This document shows, piece after piece, positions 1-19,097 of a stretch of 64,000 bases of DNA (the stretch's first letter is position 1; every line of letters begins with the position of its first letter). The translations under genes and the position numbers were made by a program. Origin of the DNA: Planoprotostelium fungivorum. Lineage: Eukaryota; Evosea; Variosea; Cavosteliida; Cavosteliaceae. The stretch covers positions 62,001 to 126,000 of the forward strand of contig MDYQ01000421.1 in assembly GCA_003024175.1 (NCBI GenBank), given 5' to 3'. The notes under the pieces were generated by a model, which worked only from the letters and a program-made list of their open reading frames with translations, did not search any database and was not told the DNA's origin.

Positions 1-1145
1 GCTGGATACGAGTCCGTCTTGAACAAGGACGACCACGTCATCACTGCTTACCGATGCCACGCCAACTTTATGGGCCGTGGTGGAACCCCCTTCGAGGTCA
101 TCTCCGAGTTGACCGGAAAGGCGACAGGTGATCATCTCGTCGTCCACCTTCTTCATGTTCTCCTCATCACGTCTCTTCACTTTCTCTCCATCTCATGATC
201 TCATCCTCTATAGGTTGTGCCTCTGGCAAGGGAGGATCCATGCACATGTACAAGCGTGACACCAACTTCCACGGAGGTAACGGAATCGTCGGCGCTCAGG
301 TACCATCTTCCATCATCTCCATCATCAACCTTTCTCATGCAACCCCAACAGGTGCCCATCGGTGCCGGAGCTGCCTTCGGTCTGAAATACAACGGAAAGC
401 CAAACGTCTGTATTGCCATGTACGGTGATGGTGCTGCCAACCAGGGTCAAAACTTTGAGGCCTTCAACATGGCCGCCCTGTGGAAGCTTCCCGTCATCTT
501 TGTGTGTGAGAACAACAAGTATGGCATGGGAACCTCTGCAGAGAGAGCCGCTGCCAACACGGAGTACTTCACTCGTGGTGATGCCGTCCCCGGCCTCAAG
601 ATCGACGCCATGAACGTTCTCTCTGTCAAGGTATCTATTTTATTCTATTTTATTTCTCCTCACCGTGTTCTTATTTCGTTTGATTATCTTTTATTGTATT
701 TTATTTCGTATTCATCCTCTTACAGTCTGGTTTTGCCTTTGCAAAGGAGTGGGCTCTCACCAAGGGCCCCATCTTGGTGGAGGCAGAGACTTATCGTTAC
801 ATGGGTCACTCCATGTCTGACCCCGGTCTTGCCTACAGAACTCGTGATGAGGTTGCCGCCATCCGTGCAGAGAGAGACCCCATCGACAAGGTCAAGCTCT
901 ACCTCTTGGAGAACCAGTTGGCCACGGAAGAAGAGCTCAAGGTATAGAGGATGATGGTGATGATGATGGTGACGGGGCGACAGGAACACGAGAAGGAGAT
1001 TAAGAGGACGGTGGACGAGGCCGTGAAGAAGGCCGCCGATGCACCTCTACCAGAAGCGAAGGAGCTCTACACAGACATCTACACAGACATGCCATACTAT
1101 GTCAGACACACCAACATCGAGGACTCTCTCGTCGTTGAGAAGTGA
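1..1145 (+). CDS. PDHA: Pyruvate dehydrogenase E1 component, alpha subunit (3' part)
   Basis: Thiamine-diphosphate-dependent alpha subunit of the mitochondrial pyruvate dehydrogenase complex, which decarboxylates pyruvate to feed acetyl-CoA synthesis. The gene runs in from the left, so the start and presequence are missing. Five exons are readable: 1-127, 214-299, 352-630, 726-941 and 984-1145. Family landmarks in order are [20 protein letters not shown], the ThDP-binding stretch [25 protein letters not shown] and [12 protein letters not shown]. The regulatory loop keeps the site 1 serine (GHSMSDPG) and the site 3 serine (GMGTS), but the position of the usual site 2 serine is alanine (GLAYR instead of GVSYR). 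The C-terminal exon is typical in length and ends in EK-stop. Identification is very secure. Confidence 0.96.
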
Positions 1146-1972
1146 AGAGCCCGAGTCGAATAAATAGAAGGCACACGAAGACATGAGAAGATGACGTGGT
1201 TGGTTCTTTATGAGTCGGTGATGTGAATCCCTCTCTGTGTGGCCTGTGCTGTTCGTGTCTTGGAGACACCAGACGCGGCATTCAGGGGCTATCCAGTTTC
1301 GACTTCTTTGTCCACCTCATGCGTGGGGAAGGGAGCGGCGGTGTCTCTCATCTTCTAAAGTGAAGGCCTCGTGAACCTCATGTTCTATACTTGTTGACTT
1401 TCTTGTCTCTTCATCGTTTCTAAGACGTCGTGTCTCTCTCCCTCTCAATTCGTATCGTCTTCGGGGCCATCGCAGCGTGTTGTCTGCATGTCGTTGCTCT
1501 ACTATATGGATTCCCGCTGCGATGAAGAGAGTACGTACTCTCTATCTCTATCAGAATCGCTCGAAATCTCACAAGGAGGGGGTTATTCGTTGACAGGTCT
1601 TTCATATTTCCACGAGATTTCATATTTCAAAGAACTTTCAGCTTTCCTTTTTTATAGTGAACCACCGAGTTACACGCGAGATTTCGAACTGACTTTCTTA
1701 TTGTAGGGAAAGAGGGCACCAGGGGGATTCCATGGAGGTCACGACGAACACGAGCGAACGCTTCGCTGCGATCGTTAAGACTCTCCGTCGCTGTCGTCGC
1801 TCAAAATGAAGTCTTCTGTTTCGTCTCGTCAGAAAGTGCAAATGAGATGGTGCGAATGAGATGATTGGATGTCACATCACCTCTCGATGGTCTCGCGTGC
1901 AGAGTTGAAAGGTCTTCTTTGGGAGTCTCCAGCCTGTCGCGAGTGAGAGGGAGTCTTCTTAAGAAGAGAAGC
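1146..1972. other. Convergent intergenic region
   Basis: This stretch lies between the 3' ends of the PDH E1 alpha gene and the minus-strand coiled-coil gene. It should hold both 3' UTRs. Short open frames occur on both strands, but none shows a recognisable domain, a convincing exon chain or family similarity, so I call no gene here. Confidence 0.5.
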
Positions 1973-4900
1973 TCACCCATGAGGCTGCAATGAGTGCAAG
2001 TCAGATAGACTCATGTCACCATCAGTCTGTGAAGTTCAGAACGATGCCAGAGGAGGTGAATCAAAACGAATTTGATATCGAATGGCGATGTGAGAAACAA
2101 TAAAATACAATAAAATCACCTCGGCTTCGGTGTCGAATATTTTCCCGCTCAAAACTTGAGAATCTTGTTCTGCGATTTGTTCGAGAGACATACGGTTGAT
2201 CCTCCCCTGTATGATTCCCTCCACCTATGTCTCCACGTTAACATATTTGAGAGAAACAAAATAAAATCGAAATAAAATCTCCCTACCTCGTCGTCCAAAT
2301 CCGAAAATTGAGAGGAAGGAATCATCCTTCGGACCTCGTTCCGAGTCTCGGAAAAATCGTCCGTGAAGTCGGAATCAGAGTCGGACGACATTCGGACGTT
2401 CGGAATCCGAGATCGGACTCGGTTGGAATCCACGCTCTTATTCCTAGGACTCGCCCTCCTCATTTTCCCGCTCTTTTTTTCGTCATTTTTTTTCACATTT
2501 CGAATTTTTCCAACTCTTTTTTTTTGAAAGAAAATGAATGTCTCTCCCACCTCGAAAGAAGACTGAAAAGAATTTCCATTCTTAAAGGAAGATTGTTCTA
2601 ATCCGTTCGTCTCCACAAAGTGATCGACACCCTTCGTGCTGGAGATGGGGGAAATATGACTCGTCGAGGCGTACTCTCGATCTACAACCCGCCGGTCGAC
2701 CGATTGGCTGGTTGTAGAATGGATCAGATTAGACAAATCTAGCTCTTCCTTCTCTTCTCTCTTTGCATCATCGTTCATGTCACTCAGTATGGAGCCGTTG
2801 CTGATCATACCCTGATCCATTCAGTGAACCAACGTACCGTGTCGTGTGTCGTGGTGAGACGTCGTGATGTGGAGAAATTTCTGAGAATTCTCACGTTGAA
2901 GCGGGCGTCGATGGAAGATTCAAAGAATTTTTCGTCGGCGAAGGGGTAAGACCTCTCTCGGCTGATGGAAAAGTCCTTCGTCTCAATCGATTGGTCCGCC
3001 GGCCTCTTATCGAACAGTTGGTTCATCGTGTCGTCCATGGCAAATTCTTTTCCTTTCAATCGACTCTCTTTCATCTCTAATTCGACCATCTTCTTATCGA
3101 TCTGCTTCGATTCATTCTTTTGCTTTGAAAGATGAAAAGTTCAAATTGAATAAAAGATTCAAATCGAAGATAAAAGATGAAGAAAAGATTTTCAAATTGA
3201 AGAAAAAAGATAAGATTTTCGAACGATAAAAGATTCAAATCGTGAGAACATTTCCATTGATGATGAATCGAAATCGCAAATAAACTCACCTCCGTACTTC
3301 TCTTCATCATCTCTATATCGAATGCCTGTCGCTCTTGTTCCAATTGCATTTGAGACATCTCGATCATCTTACGACTCAATTTCTCCTGTTCTTCCATCCT
3401 GCCCTTCTCTACCTCCAATTTCTTCCTCTCTATCATCTCCTACCCTCATGAGTACGATACGTACGTAACCGTACGTACGTTTTGCTCCATCCTCTTCTTC
3501 TCTTCTTCCAGGCGGCCCTTGGCCTCTTGTATCTCTCTCTCCATTTGTTTCTTCATGGAATCTAATTTCGAACTCATCTTCTTCACCATGTCAGATTCGC
3601 TCTCTCGTGAGCTCGTTTCCATCAGAATTCGACTGTCTTCGGCAAACTTTTCTGCCTGATGAAAAGATGAGCATGGTGATGTGATGTCATGGACTCGCTT
3701 GTTTCGCGCTAAGTGTCTTCTGTGCTTCCAACAGACTCTTTTGTGTCTCTAGGTTGGACTTGTAAATGGATATCTGTTGTTCGTACTTGTTCTCTAATGT
3801 CCTCTTCAATTCCTCCATGTTCACTGTTTCGATCAATTCGAGTTGTTATTTTATCCTTCTACAACGAGACATCTCTTGTATCGACGCCTCACCTCTGTGT
3901 GATTCTAACAGTTTCTCACGCATCGCGTCGTATCTCAAATCTGCGCTGCTCTTCTCCTCTTCCCTCCTGCGATTCATCGCACTTCTCTCCGTCTCCAGCT
4001 GTATATCTCAGCGAAATTCCAATGAAATTTCAACTTCACCTGATGCTCGAACTGCCTGGTCAACGTGCTGCGTTGTACGTCGATCTGTTGTTCCAAATGT
4101 TTGATCCGACCCCTCAGGCTATCGATCTCCTTTTCGTAAGAATTTCTCTGCGCTTCCAATCTGGCAGAATATTTCTTCTCCAAATTGATGAGCTCGTCAC
4201 GTATCCTACGCACGCATTAGACACCGAGTCAGCACATCATCGCGATCACGATGTCATCTCAACTCACCGATTCTCTTGCAAATATCTTCCATCGTTCCCA
4301 TCTTCCCTCCAATGCGTCGATCTTGCTTGCTCGAGTTCCTCTCTCAACGATTCCAATTGCGCCTCGTAATGTCTCTGCAGTTGTTTCTTCTGTGCCTCCA
4401 GTAGCCGACCGGCTGAAGACTTGTGCGCTTCGATCTCACGCTCGAATTGGAGCTTCTGCTCCACGATCTGACGTGTGACATCGGGGGTGTGGGAGATGTC
4501 GTGAGAGAAGCGGGAGGTGTTGAAGGATAGGATGTGACTGTTCTCCCAGTCTTTGATCTCTGTCTCCTGGCGGCAGTGAGTGGATGAGTGATTTTATTGT
4601 GGAGAAATGGACTTGATCGTGGAAGTGAAAGCGGTCGCATGTACGTGTCTTTGTCTGATGCATGATGGGACGATGATGGATCTCACCTTGTTCTCCAGCA
4701 TCTCGTTTCGCAATCGCACTTTGCGATCTAATTCCTTCACTCGTTGATAGTATTGACGATTGAAATCAGCATCTTTGGCCAACTTAGCTTTTAATTCCGC
4801 ACTCTCCGCGTCGAATTTCTGGCGCGAGTGAATCGTCACTTCGCAATCATGTTTCGATCGATGATTCAGAATGCGATGATATCGTCTCATCATCTTGAAT

Positions 4901-5181
4901 ACCTTGACTCGTGTGTGTAAATCCTGCCACTTCAGCCACATATTGTGTGCGTCAGCCGCCGTCCTCTGCTCTCGGTCGCATATCTCCCGGTATTTCTGTT
5001 CGTTCTCTTCTCTCTGTTTCTGTATGAGAGCCTTCTCGTTCGCCAAATCTCTACGAGTGATGACGAGCTGTTCTTCGACGAAATTGATGAATGTCAGGAT
5101 CTCATCGTGATGTCGAGAGAACTCGTTAGATTTGTCGTGTAATTGAGCTTTCAACGATTGGAGAGGGGAGTTGTTGTCCAT
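1973..5181 (-). CDS. Long coiled-coil protein
   Basis: Multi-exon gene read from ATG at 5181 (MDNNSPLQSLKAQL) to a short last exon ending in LQPHG-stop at 1973. Clear introns include one after LHTRVK (donor near 4902) and one after RLEEEKKRMEQN near 3480 made almost entirely of CGTACG-like sequence. The product is dominated by heptad-rich, charged stretches such as QKLQFEREIEAHKS, RRIRDELINLEKKYSARLEA and EQEKLSRKMIEMSQMQLEQE. A serine/acid-rich segment (SSDSDSDFTDD) lies near the C-terminus. No enzyme motif or membrane segment is visible. A structural role, for example cytoskeletal or centrosomal, is possible but only inferred. I could not assign an ortholog. It faces the ABCG gene across a 700-base divergent region. 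Confidence 0.75.
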
Positions 5182-5879
5182 CTCAATGTGATGACTGAGC
5201 TTCGTTGCAGTTTCGGATTGCGCGGGAGAGTTGATCTACAAATTTGCTCGGTGGTTGATTTTTCAGAGTGATTTTCTCTGATGATGATTGGACGAACGAT
5301 GTCGTTCATATTAGAGAAGGAGCACATAATGAATAAGTACAGACGATGCATAACTCCATACGAGTGATACGCATTCGCAATCACGCATCGCCCGCGAGAT
5401 GCACAGTCACACCATAAGACGGTAATTCATCCACCTGATAGAGTATCACGATACAAAGATTCATCCTTCGTTCCTCTATCTATCTTCATCTCTGACAGTC
5501 TCAGTATGCATAGAGTTGGTCACCCTCAAGTATAAATCGACGCCGGAAAATATATCCATTCCCGGATCAGCGAGTCGATCACTCTCCTGGATCGACCGAT
5601 TATGACCATGACCATCTTCAAATCTTCACCCGCACTGCTCGCGGCCACAGTGTGATAGATCTTCATTCTATCGACACACAAGACTGGCTAGTCTAAATAC
5701 TCATGCAGTAATAGGCTCTACCCTCCTCAACTGGGGCTTCTTCCGTACCGTTCTCGGAATATGAACTCCGACGGAAGAATAACAAAATCGGGAGTCCGAG
5801 TCCGTGAAACTCAAAGTCGGAGACCTCGGTCGGAAGAGCTCTTCACTTGCATCTCTTCACCATATAAACAGATACGACC
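5182..5879. promoter_or_regulatory. Divergent promoter region between coiled-coil and ABCG genes
   Basis: The two flanking genes are transcribed outward, so this interval should carry both promoters. TATA-like strings lie at 5531-5536 (TATAAA) and 5862-5868 (ATATAAA). The second is only about 12 bases before the ABCG ATG, which is too close for a conventional TATA box. No coding exon is supported. Confidence 0.4.
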
Positions 5880-8800
5880 ATGAACGCAGAAGCACTCGAC
5901 TCGAATGCTCTCACGAGCGTGACACAGACTCTACCCACTAACCCAGATGGTGGTTCCATCGAACAAGTCGATGTGAAGGAGAGTCTTAGAACCTTCGAAG
6001 ACGCTGCTGCCGACATGGACGAGAACGTCAACTCCCTGAGGACCTCTGGGAGGTCAGCCTTGAAGACGTCCGGCCTGAGGAATGATGAAGCCATCGATCT
6101 GAGAGACCTATCCACCGTCCACGAAGTCGATCTAGAGAAGGCAAAACTCCCGGACGGTGACTTCGATGTGAGTCCTCACCCTCATGCATCGTGCCGAGCT
6201 TAGAGGTTGACTTCTTCCAGTTCAAAAAGTGGTTCGAGGACTCGGTGAGGAACCGACTAGCAGAAGGAGGCCACGTGAAGAGGGTGAATCATCTCGACGA
6301 TCTCGTCTCATAAACTCATGGCATCACAGATGGGAGTCATCATCAAGAATTTGACCGTCATTGGAAGAGGAGCTGCAGGTGAAATTCAGCCCGAAATCTC
6401 TCGATCTCGACTCAAACTCCATCAGGTACCATCATCCCTGACAACCTGTCCCCCGTCGTTCAGCTCGCCAAGTTCCTGTGGATCCCCTCATGGTAAAGAC
6501 ACTTTCCTTCACCTCTTCTCACGTCTTTCTTCAGGTTCAAGAAGGACCAATCGACCGAGTTCGACATCCTCAGAGACGTGTCCGCCTTCTGTAACGAAGG
6601 TGAGTGTCTCTACTTCAAACCACACTTGACTGACCTCTTTCAGGTGAGATGCTACTCGTTTTGGGCAGACCCGGCGCTGGTTGCTCCAGCTTCTTACGCA
6701 TCGTGGCCAACCAGAGAAAGCCTTACGTCAAAGTGAAGGGAGACGTGTCCTACGGAGGTGAATGCTCCATCGAGTCGTGGAGCTGTGCTGAATCTTCCAG
6801 GCATCCCCGCGGCAGATTTCGGACGATATCTCGGCGAGGCCGTTTACGCCCCGGAAGAAGATTCACACTTTGCCACATTGACCGTCAGGCAGACGCTGGA
6901 CTTTGCCCTTAGAATGAAAACCCCCGGCAAATTGGGGCCCGTAGACAAGAAGAAGACGTTCAGAAAGACAGCGTCCGATCTCCTCACGAAGATGTTCGGA
7001 CTGACGAAGCAGTACGACACGGTGAGTCCGGTGGTGAGGGGGTTCTCGCACTAACGGTGGACAGATGGTGGGTAACGAGTGGATTCGAGGTTTATCCGGA
7101 GGAGAGAGGAAGAGAATGACGATCACGGAGGCCATGGTCTCCAGCTCGCCCATCAACTGTTGGGACTGCTCGACGAGAGGTTTGGATTCAGCTTCTGCCT
7201 TCGATTACGCAAAGTCATTACGTGGGTGGAGGGTGGTGGATCATTCGACTGACTCGGACAGGTATCATGAGTGATGTCTTATACAAGACGACCATCGCTA
7301 CGTTCTACCAGGCTTCCGAGTCCATCTATCAGCTGTTCGATCGCGTTCTCGTTCTAGAGAAGGGAAGATGTATTTATTTCGGCCCCATTTCTGAGGCCAA
7401 ACAATACTTTATCGATTTGGGTGATGTTCCATCGTGACCGTGCAAAAAAATTGACGCCTCGTCCAGGTTTCGAATGCGAGCCACGTAAGACGACGCCAGA
7501 CTTTCTCACTGGTGTGACAAACCCGCAAGAGAGGAAGATCAGGAAGGGATTTGAGAACATCGTTCCGTTAGATCCCGTCGCCCTCGAGGCCAGATGGATC
7601 GAATCTGAGGCCAAGAAGAAGGCCGATCGGGTGAGACGATCATGAGCTCGTGACGATGATGATGACGTTTCTCACCGCGACTGCAGGCTTTGAAAGAGGC
7701 CGTCGATCACATCGAACGAGATCAGCCTGCCCTCGACTTCATTCAAGAAGTCAAAGAAATGAAGGGAAAGAGAGCGAGAAAAAAGTCCGTCTACAGCGTG
7801 TCGCTCACCTCCCAGGCCGCCGGTCTCGTCAAACGTCAGGCCGAGTTGGTTTGGGGTAACAAGCAGGCACTCGTATCTAGATACGTGTCAGTAGTCATCC
7901 AGGCGTTGATCTACGGATCCGTCTTCCTCAATATGCCGACGAATAGCGCTGGTGCCTTCACGAGAGGTGAAGGGAGATCGATAGAGATGTTGTTGACAGA
8001 GGACAGGTGGTGCCTTGTTCAGTGCCATTCTACAGAACGCTTTCATGTCCCAATCTGAAGTTCCCGCCACTTTTTGGGGAAGATCTGTCGTTCAGAAGCA
8101 GAAGGGATATGCTATGTATCACCCCGCAGCCTATCACATTGCTCAGGTGAAATCATCCAAGTATTTGATTACATTCTAAACTGACTCGAATCAGGTCATC
8201 TTAGACATACCCATCTTGTTCTTGCAAGTGTTGCTCTTCTCGGTCATCTCTTATTGGATGTACGGTCTACAAGCAGCAGCTGGCAAGTTCTTCGTGTACC
8301 TCTTCACTCTCTTCATCACTTCGATGTGCCTCGCCGCCTTCTTCAGATGTCTCGGCAACCTCAGTCCCTCCCTCTACCTATCCCAACAGGTGATTATATC
8401 TCTTTTATCAAATAAAATCCATTTCATTCGATCTTAAAGTCTGACATCTGCAGATCGTCGGACTCTTCCTCATCGTTCTCGTCACTTACTGCGGTTACTT
8501 TATTCCCTACTACAAGGTACACCACCCCTTTCCCCTCCATCTGACCTCCACAGATGAAACCCTGGCTGATCTGGGTCCACTGGATCAATCCACTCGCCTA
8601 CGCATTCAAGGGTCTCTACCTCAACGAGATGAACGGACTCACCTTCGATTGTTCGACGAGCGGTTACGTCCCGGCCGGCCCCGAGTACTTGGACCCGGCT
8701 TATCGCGTCTGTGGTATAGCAGGATCTCTACCTGGCCAGACAACGACGACGGGAGAGGTCTACGTGAGGACTGCCGTGGACTTCAACACAGACCAGATGT

Positions 8801-11265
8801 CCATCAACATCCTTGCCGTCTTCTTCCTGTGGATTCTCTTCGTCGTGGTCAACTGTCTCGCCTTGGAATATCTGCAGTGGACCGGCGGCGGTTTCACGAA
8901 GAAAGTCTTCAAGGGAGGAAAAGCACCGAAGGAGAACGAGATCGTGGACGGAGACAAGAGGGACGTCAGCCCTTCTACGAAAGAGTTGGAGAGAGTCATG
9001 ACCATGTCTGGATCTGTTTTCATGTGGAAAGACATCCAGTACACCGTGCCCGTGAAGGGAGGGAAGAGGCTATTATTAGACCACGTCAGCGGCTGGATCA
9101 AGCCCGGACAGATGACCGCCCTCATGGGGTCTTCGGGTGCGTTGTAGATCGAGTCACGTGACTGACGGCCGCAGGTGCCGGTAAGACGACTCTCTTAGAC
9201 GTTCTCGCCCAGAGGAAGACACAGGGAGTCGTCGAAGGTACCATGCTGCTGGATGGCAGTCCTCTAAAGCGAGATTTTGAACGAATCACGGGCTACGTCG
9301 AGCAGATGGACGTCCACAACGGTTTCGTCACGGTCAGGGAGGCCCTCAGATTCTCAGCCAAGCTGCGTCAAGAGTCCGACATCTCCGTGGAAGAGAAATA
9401 CGCTTACGTGGAGAAGGCGACATTTTGGCGGGAAACGTGTGGTATTGACGGTTGGGACAGGTGCTGAATATGATGGAGATGTCTTCTCTTGGAGAGTGTC
9501 TCATCGGTTCGTTGGAGTCTGGTGTCGGTGAGTTCAAGTTGAAGATGTCAATCCGAGTCTGAAAGTCTGCAGGTATCTCCGTGGAAGAGAGGAAGAGATT
9601 GACCATCGGCATGGAGCTCGTAGCTCGCCCTCACATCCTCTTCCTGGTGATTATTCGTCACGTTAAACCTTCATCCTTGTACTGAACTTCACTTATAGGA
9701 CGAGCCCACGTCCGGCCTCGACGCCCAATCTTCTTACAACATCATCAAGTTCTGCAGAAAATTAGCCGACGCAGGAATGCCTCTCGTCTGCACCATCCAC
9801 CAACCTTCATCGGTCCTCTTCGAGTATTTCGACCGTCTCCTCCTCTTAGCTCGAGGTGGTAAGACTGTCTACTTTGGCGACATCGGCGAGAGGTCTTCCA
9901 CCCTGACCGGTTATTTCCAGAAGAACGGCGTCAGAAAGTGCCAGGAAGAAGAGAACCCCGCCGAGTACATCTTAGAAGCCATCGGTGCCGGTGTCTCTGG
10001 TCATTCTACGACAGATTGGCCCGACGTGTGGAATTCATCGGAAGAGCACGAGGCAGTGCAGGTCGAGCTGGAGAGACTCTCGAACACGAGAAAGCCAGAC
10101 GATGGTAAAGTTGCAAAGGAATTCGCCACCAGCATGTGGTACCAGTTCGTTCAGCTCTACATTCGAATGAACGTCGTCTTCTGGAGGTCACCAGACTACA
10201 ACGCCGGACGTATCGTCAAGTCACTCTTCGTCGGTCTCGTCATCGGTGAGTCTCTCAAAAAGTTTACATTCGGAAGTGGTTGAAAGAATTTTCTGACCCG
10301 AGCAGGTTTCTCTTTCTGGGATCTCGGTACTTCTTCGTCCGATCTGCAACAGAGAGTCTTGGCCATCTTTCTCATTCTCATTCTCGGTATCATGCTCATC
10401 GTATCGGCTCAGCCTCAGTTCATGATGCTGAGAGAGCTATTCAAGAGAGACTACTCTTCCAAGTTTTACTCTTGGTTCCCCTTCTCCCTCTCAATGATCG
10501 TAGTCGAGTTACCTTACCTCACGATCGCCGCCACTCTCTGCGTCGTAACGAGTTACTGGTCGGTCGGTTTAGACTCCACTGCCGGTAACGGTTTCTACTT
10601 CTGGATCGCCTTCGTTGTGTTCATGTATATGGTCGTAGGTGAGATCTTAATCTTATTTTCTCTCTGGCTAACTGTCTCTCAGCTTTCGGTCAGCTCGTGG
10701 CTTCGATGTCACCCAATATTGGATTGGCCATGGTGAGATAATTTCCTCTTGAAACTCTTATTAACCTAACGCAGTTGATCTTACCTCTCTTCAACACCTT
10801 CCTCTTCCTCTTTTCTGGAGTCTTGGCTCCCCCCAACACCCTCCCCCACTTTTGGAGGTCATGGTGAGTCCCCTCATCTACAACGAGCCACTCCTGACCC
10901 ACCCCAGGATGTACCCTCTCGATCCCTTCCACTACTTCTTGGAGGGTGTCTTGACAACCGTTCTCAGCCCCGTCACAGTCACATGTAACGACAGAGATCT
11001 CCTCACCTACAACGTTCCACCCGGGGAGACCTGTGGAAGTTATTCGGCCGCCTTCTTATCGAGAGCCACCGGCTACGTGGTCGACCCTACCTCTACGACA
11101 ACCTGCTCTTACTGCCAGTACAGCAGCGGCCAAGAGTACTATGAGACCTTGGATTGGTCTCTGGATCATCGTTGGAGGAATTTTGGATTGATGTGGGCCT
11201 ACTGGGCTTTCAACATCTTCGCCGGAGCCTTCTTCGTGTGGTTGTTCAGAAAGCAATCGAGATAA
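5880..11265 (+). CDS. Full-size PDR-type ABC transporter, subfamily G
   Basis: ATP-driven membrane exporter of the pleiotropic drug resistance type, expected in the plasma membrane. About 20 short introns interrupt it. Order of parts: acidic N-terminal region, NBD1, six-helix membrane domain, NBD2, second membrane domain, C-terminus FRKQSR-stop. NBD1 has the Walker A variant GRPGAGCSS, with Cys where Lys is usual, then signature LSGGERKR and Walker B-like [19 protein letters not shown]2 has canonical Walker A (GSSGAGKTT, split by an intron near 9138-9174), a degenerate signature [13 protein letters not shown] and Walker [16 protein letters not shown]. This asymmetric pattern is typical of fungal and dictyostelid PDR pumps. 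The intron at 9417-9460 appears to use a GC-AG donor. The ATG at 5880 opens the first long exon. An ABCC gene follows in tandem. Confidence 0.93.
9422..9433 (+). promoter_or_regulatory. E2F-like motif ATTTTGGCGGGA in intron
   Basis: Exact 12-base match lying inside the 44-nt intron of the ABCG gene; with the next bases it reads TTTTGGCGGGAAA, close to the E2F/DP consensus. Four further exact copies lie in introns elsewhere in the window. Function is inferred. Confidence 0.3.
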
Positions 11266-11740
11266 AGAGATTGTAAGAGTGTTCGTGTTCTGTGATCGCA
11301 TTCATTCTCTTCTTAGTTTTGTTCCTTACGAGTGGTGGTGAGGCAGCTAACATAGAGTCACTCAGTAGTTGGGTTGAAGCGGTTATATAAACGGCGAATT
11401 TTTCCAGTTAATGTTCCGGCTATCACAATACAGCCTTCGCCCCTCAATTCTTGTGTAACGCACACTCAATTAGCACGGTGGCTCCAGATGACTGTGATCA
11501 CCTTCTGTCGACGTGGAACAATCTGTGATTTTTCGGTCGGAGCAGAGCCCTTCACGAACGACACTGCCCGATCAGTCACGTGACACGGGAATTCTCGCTC
11601 TTCTAGCATATTTTCTTGTCAGCACGCACCCGAGCAACACGGCACCCCCTTCTAAACGACTCAGAGGCTGGAGACTTAAGAGATCGATAGACGATTTCTT
11701 CTTGTAGGGCAGCCATTATAGATCTCGATCGTAGATTATC
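11266..11740. other. Intergenic region between ABCG and ABCC genes
   Basis: About 475 bases between two same-strand transporter genes, expected to hold the ABCG 3' UTR and the ABCC promoter. A TATA-like string TTATATAAAC lies near 11383-11392, some 350 bases before the chosen ABCC start. No coding exon is supported. Confidence 0.4.
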
Positions 11741-17892
<6,152 letters not shown>

Positions 17893-18186
17893 AGATGTTG
17901 CGATGATGGCGTCAACGTTGTGTGATGATTCATCCGTACTCTAGCTACTCCCTTGAGGTGTAATTTCGATCATCTATGTGGTCCCACGAGCAAAGTGACT
18001 CGATTTTCGTTGATCTTTCGGCTCGACGCCAGGTCGGATATTTGATTCGAATTACCCGCATTCCACGAAAGACGGATCCGAGAGGGAGACAAGTCCATTT
18101 CTTAGCAGCGGCTCGGCCGCAAACCGCCCCACGGAACATTTACCTTCGATTCAGAAGCAGAAACTGCAGTCACCACAATCCTCAAG

Positions 18187-18839
18187 ATGACCTACAGCAC
18201 AGACGCATCTTCATCTCGACTTCAATCACCCACATATGACGGCCAAGTGGCGTCGCCTCTACTATCGAAGACAGACCGTGTGGAGATGGGACTCGTCGTC
18301 TTGCACGAGAGCGATTCAGGTCCTCCATTCTACATGTGGGCTCCCATTCTGATCAGTGCCATGGTGGTCGTCACCATCACCGTGATACTCGGCTCCCTCA
18401 CCCCCGTATACCTTCCTGCCATCATACTTGGACTCATCTTCAGCATGATGTATACTGTCCAGCTACGGCGAGACTGCTCCATGGAGAACGAGGTGTTTTG
18501 ATTCATGTCAGACAAATCGACCTGACCCGAGGACAGATCAGCCTTGGAACGTCCATCATCGGAGTGCTCTCGTGCATCTTCTACGGTGTTGGTCTGCTGG
18601 TGGCGGGCTATTTCATCTGGACTCTACGATATTTAGGTTGTTCTCTGGAGACGACACAGAAGCTCAAGGCGGATTGCAAGCAGAATGGAAACCACAAGGC
18701 CCACCGGCTCATTATCATGAACATCACGGCAGCCGTGATCTACCTGATTATTTTTTGCTTCACTCACGTGATGGCTGTACGATACACACGATACAAGAGA
18801 GTCAACAAGCATATGTCGTATTATGCTGCCGAGCTGTAG
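18187..18839 (+). CDS. Small membrane protein with about four transmembrane segments
   Basis: Two exons joined over an intron of about 44 nt near 18494-18537. The first begins MTYSTDASSSRLQSP and carries a cytosol-like N-terminus followed by hydrophobic segments around APILISAMVVVTITVILGS and LPAIILGLIFSMMYTVQL. The second carries TSIIGVLSCIFYGVGLLVAG and NITAAVIYLIIFCFTHVMAV, ending in a basic, tyrosine-rich tail (YTRYKRVNKHMSYYAAEL). Total length is about 200 residues. No family is recognised and no catalytic motif is visible. Cellular location is not predictable beyond being an integral membrane protein. Confidence 0.75.
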
Positions 18840-19097
18840 GATAAAGATGTTGTATTATTAGAAGCATCTCTTCAGAACATATTTGGACATTATCTTTGCT
18901 GGGAGGATCATGAGTGTATCTCTCCTCGATTATGTCTTCTCTGTTTCGGTCGGTTTTAGCGGAGGTGTGATGGCAGCTTGGGCTTATTCGGAGTTCCGAT
19001 GTGTGGCTCCGATTCCGAGCTCGGATTCCGCTCAGCAAGCACCCTTTCACAAGCCAAAGAGCCGCCAACATTTTGACCAATCTGATTTGTCCAACTC

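Noticed and set aside
217-954. Continuous 245-codon frame over the PDH gene
   Set aside because: It reads through introns and leaves the true frame after 630; family similarity fixes the five-exon model instead.
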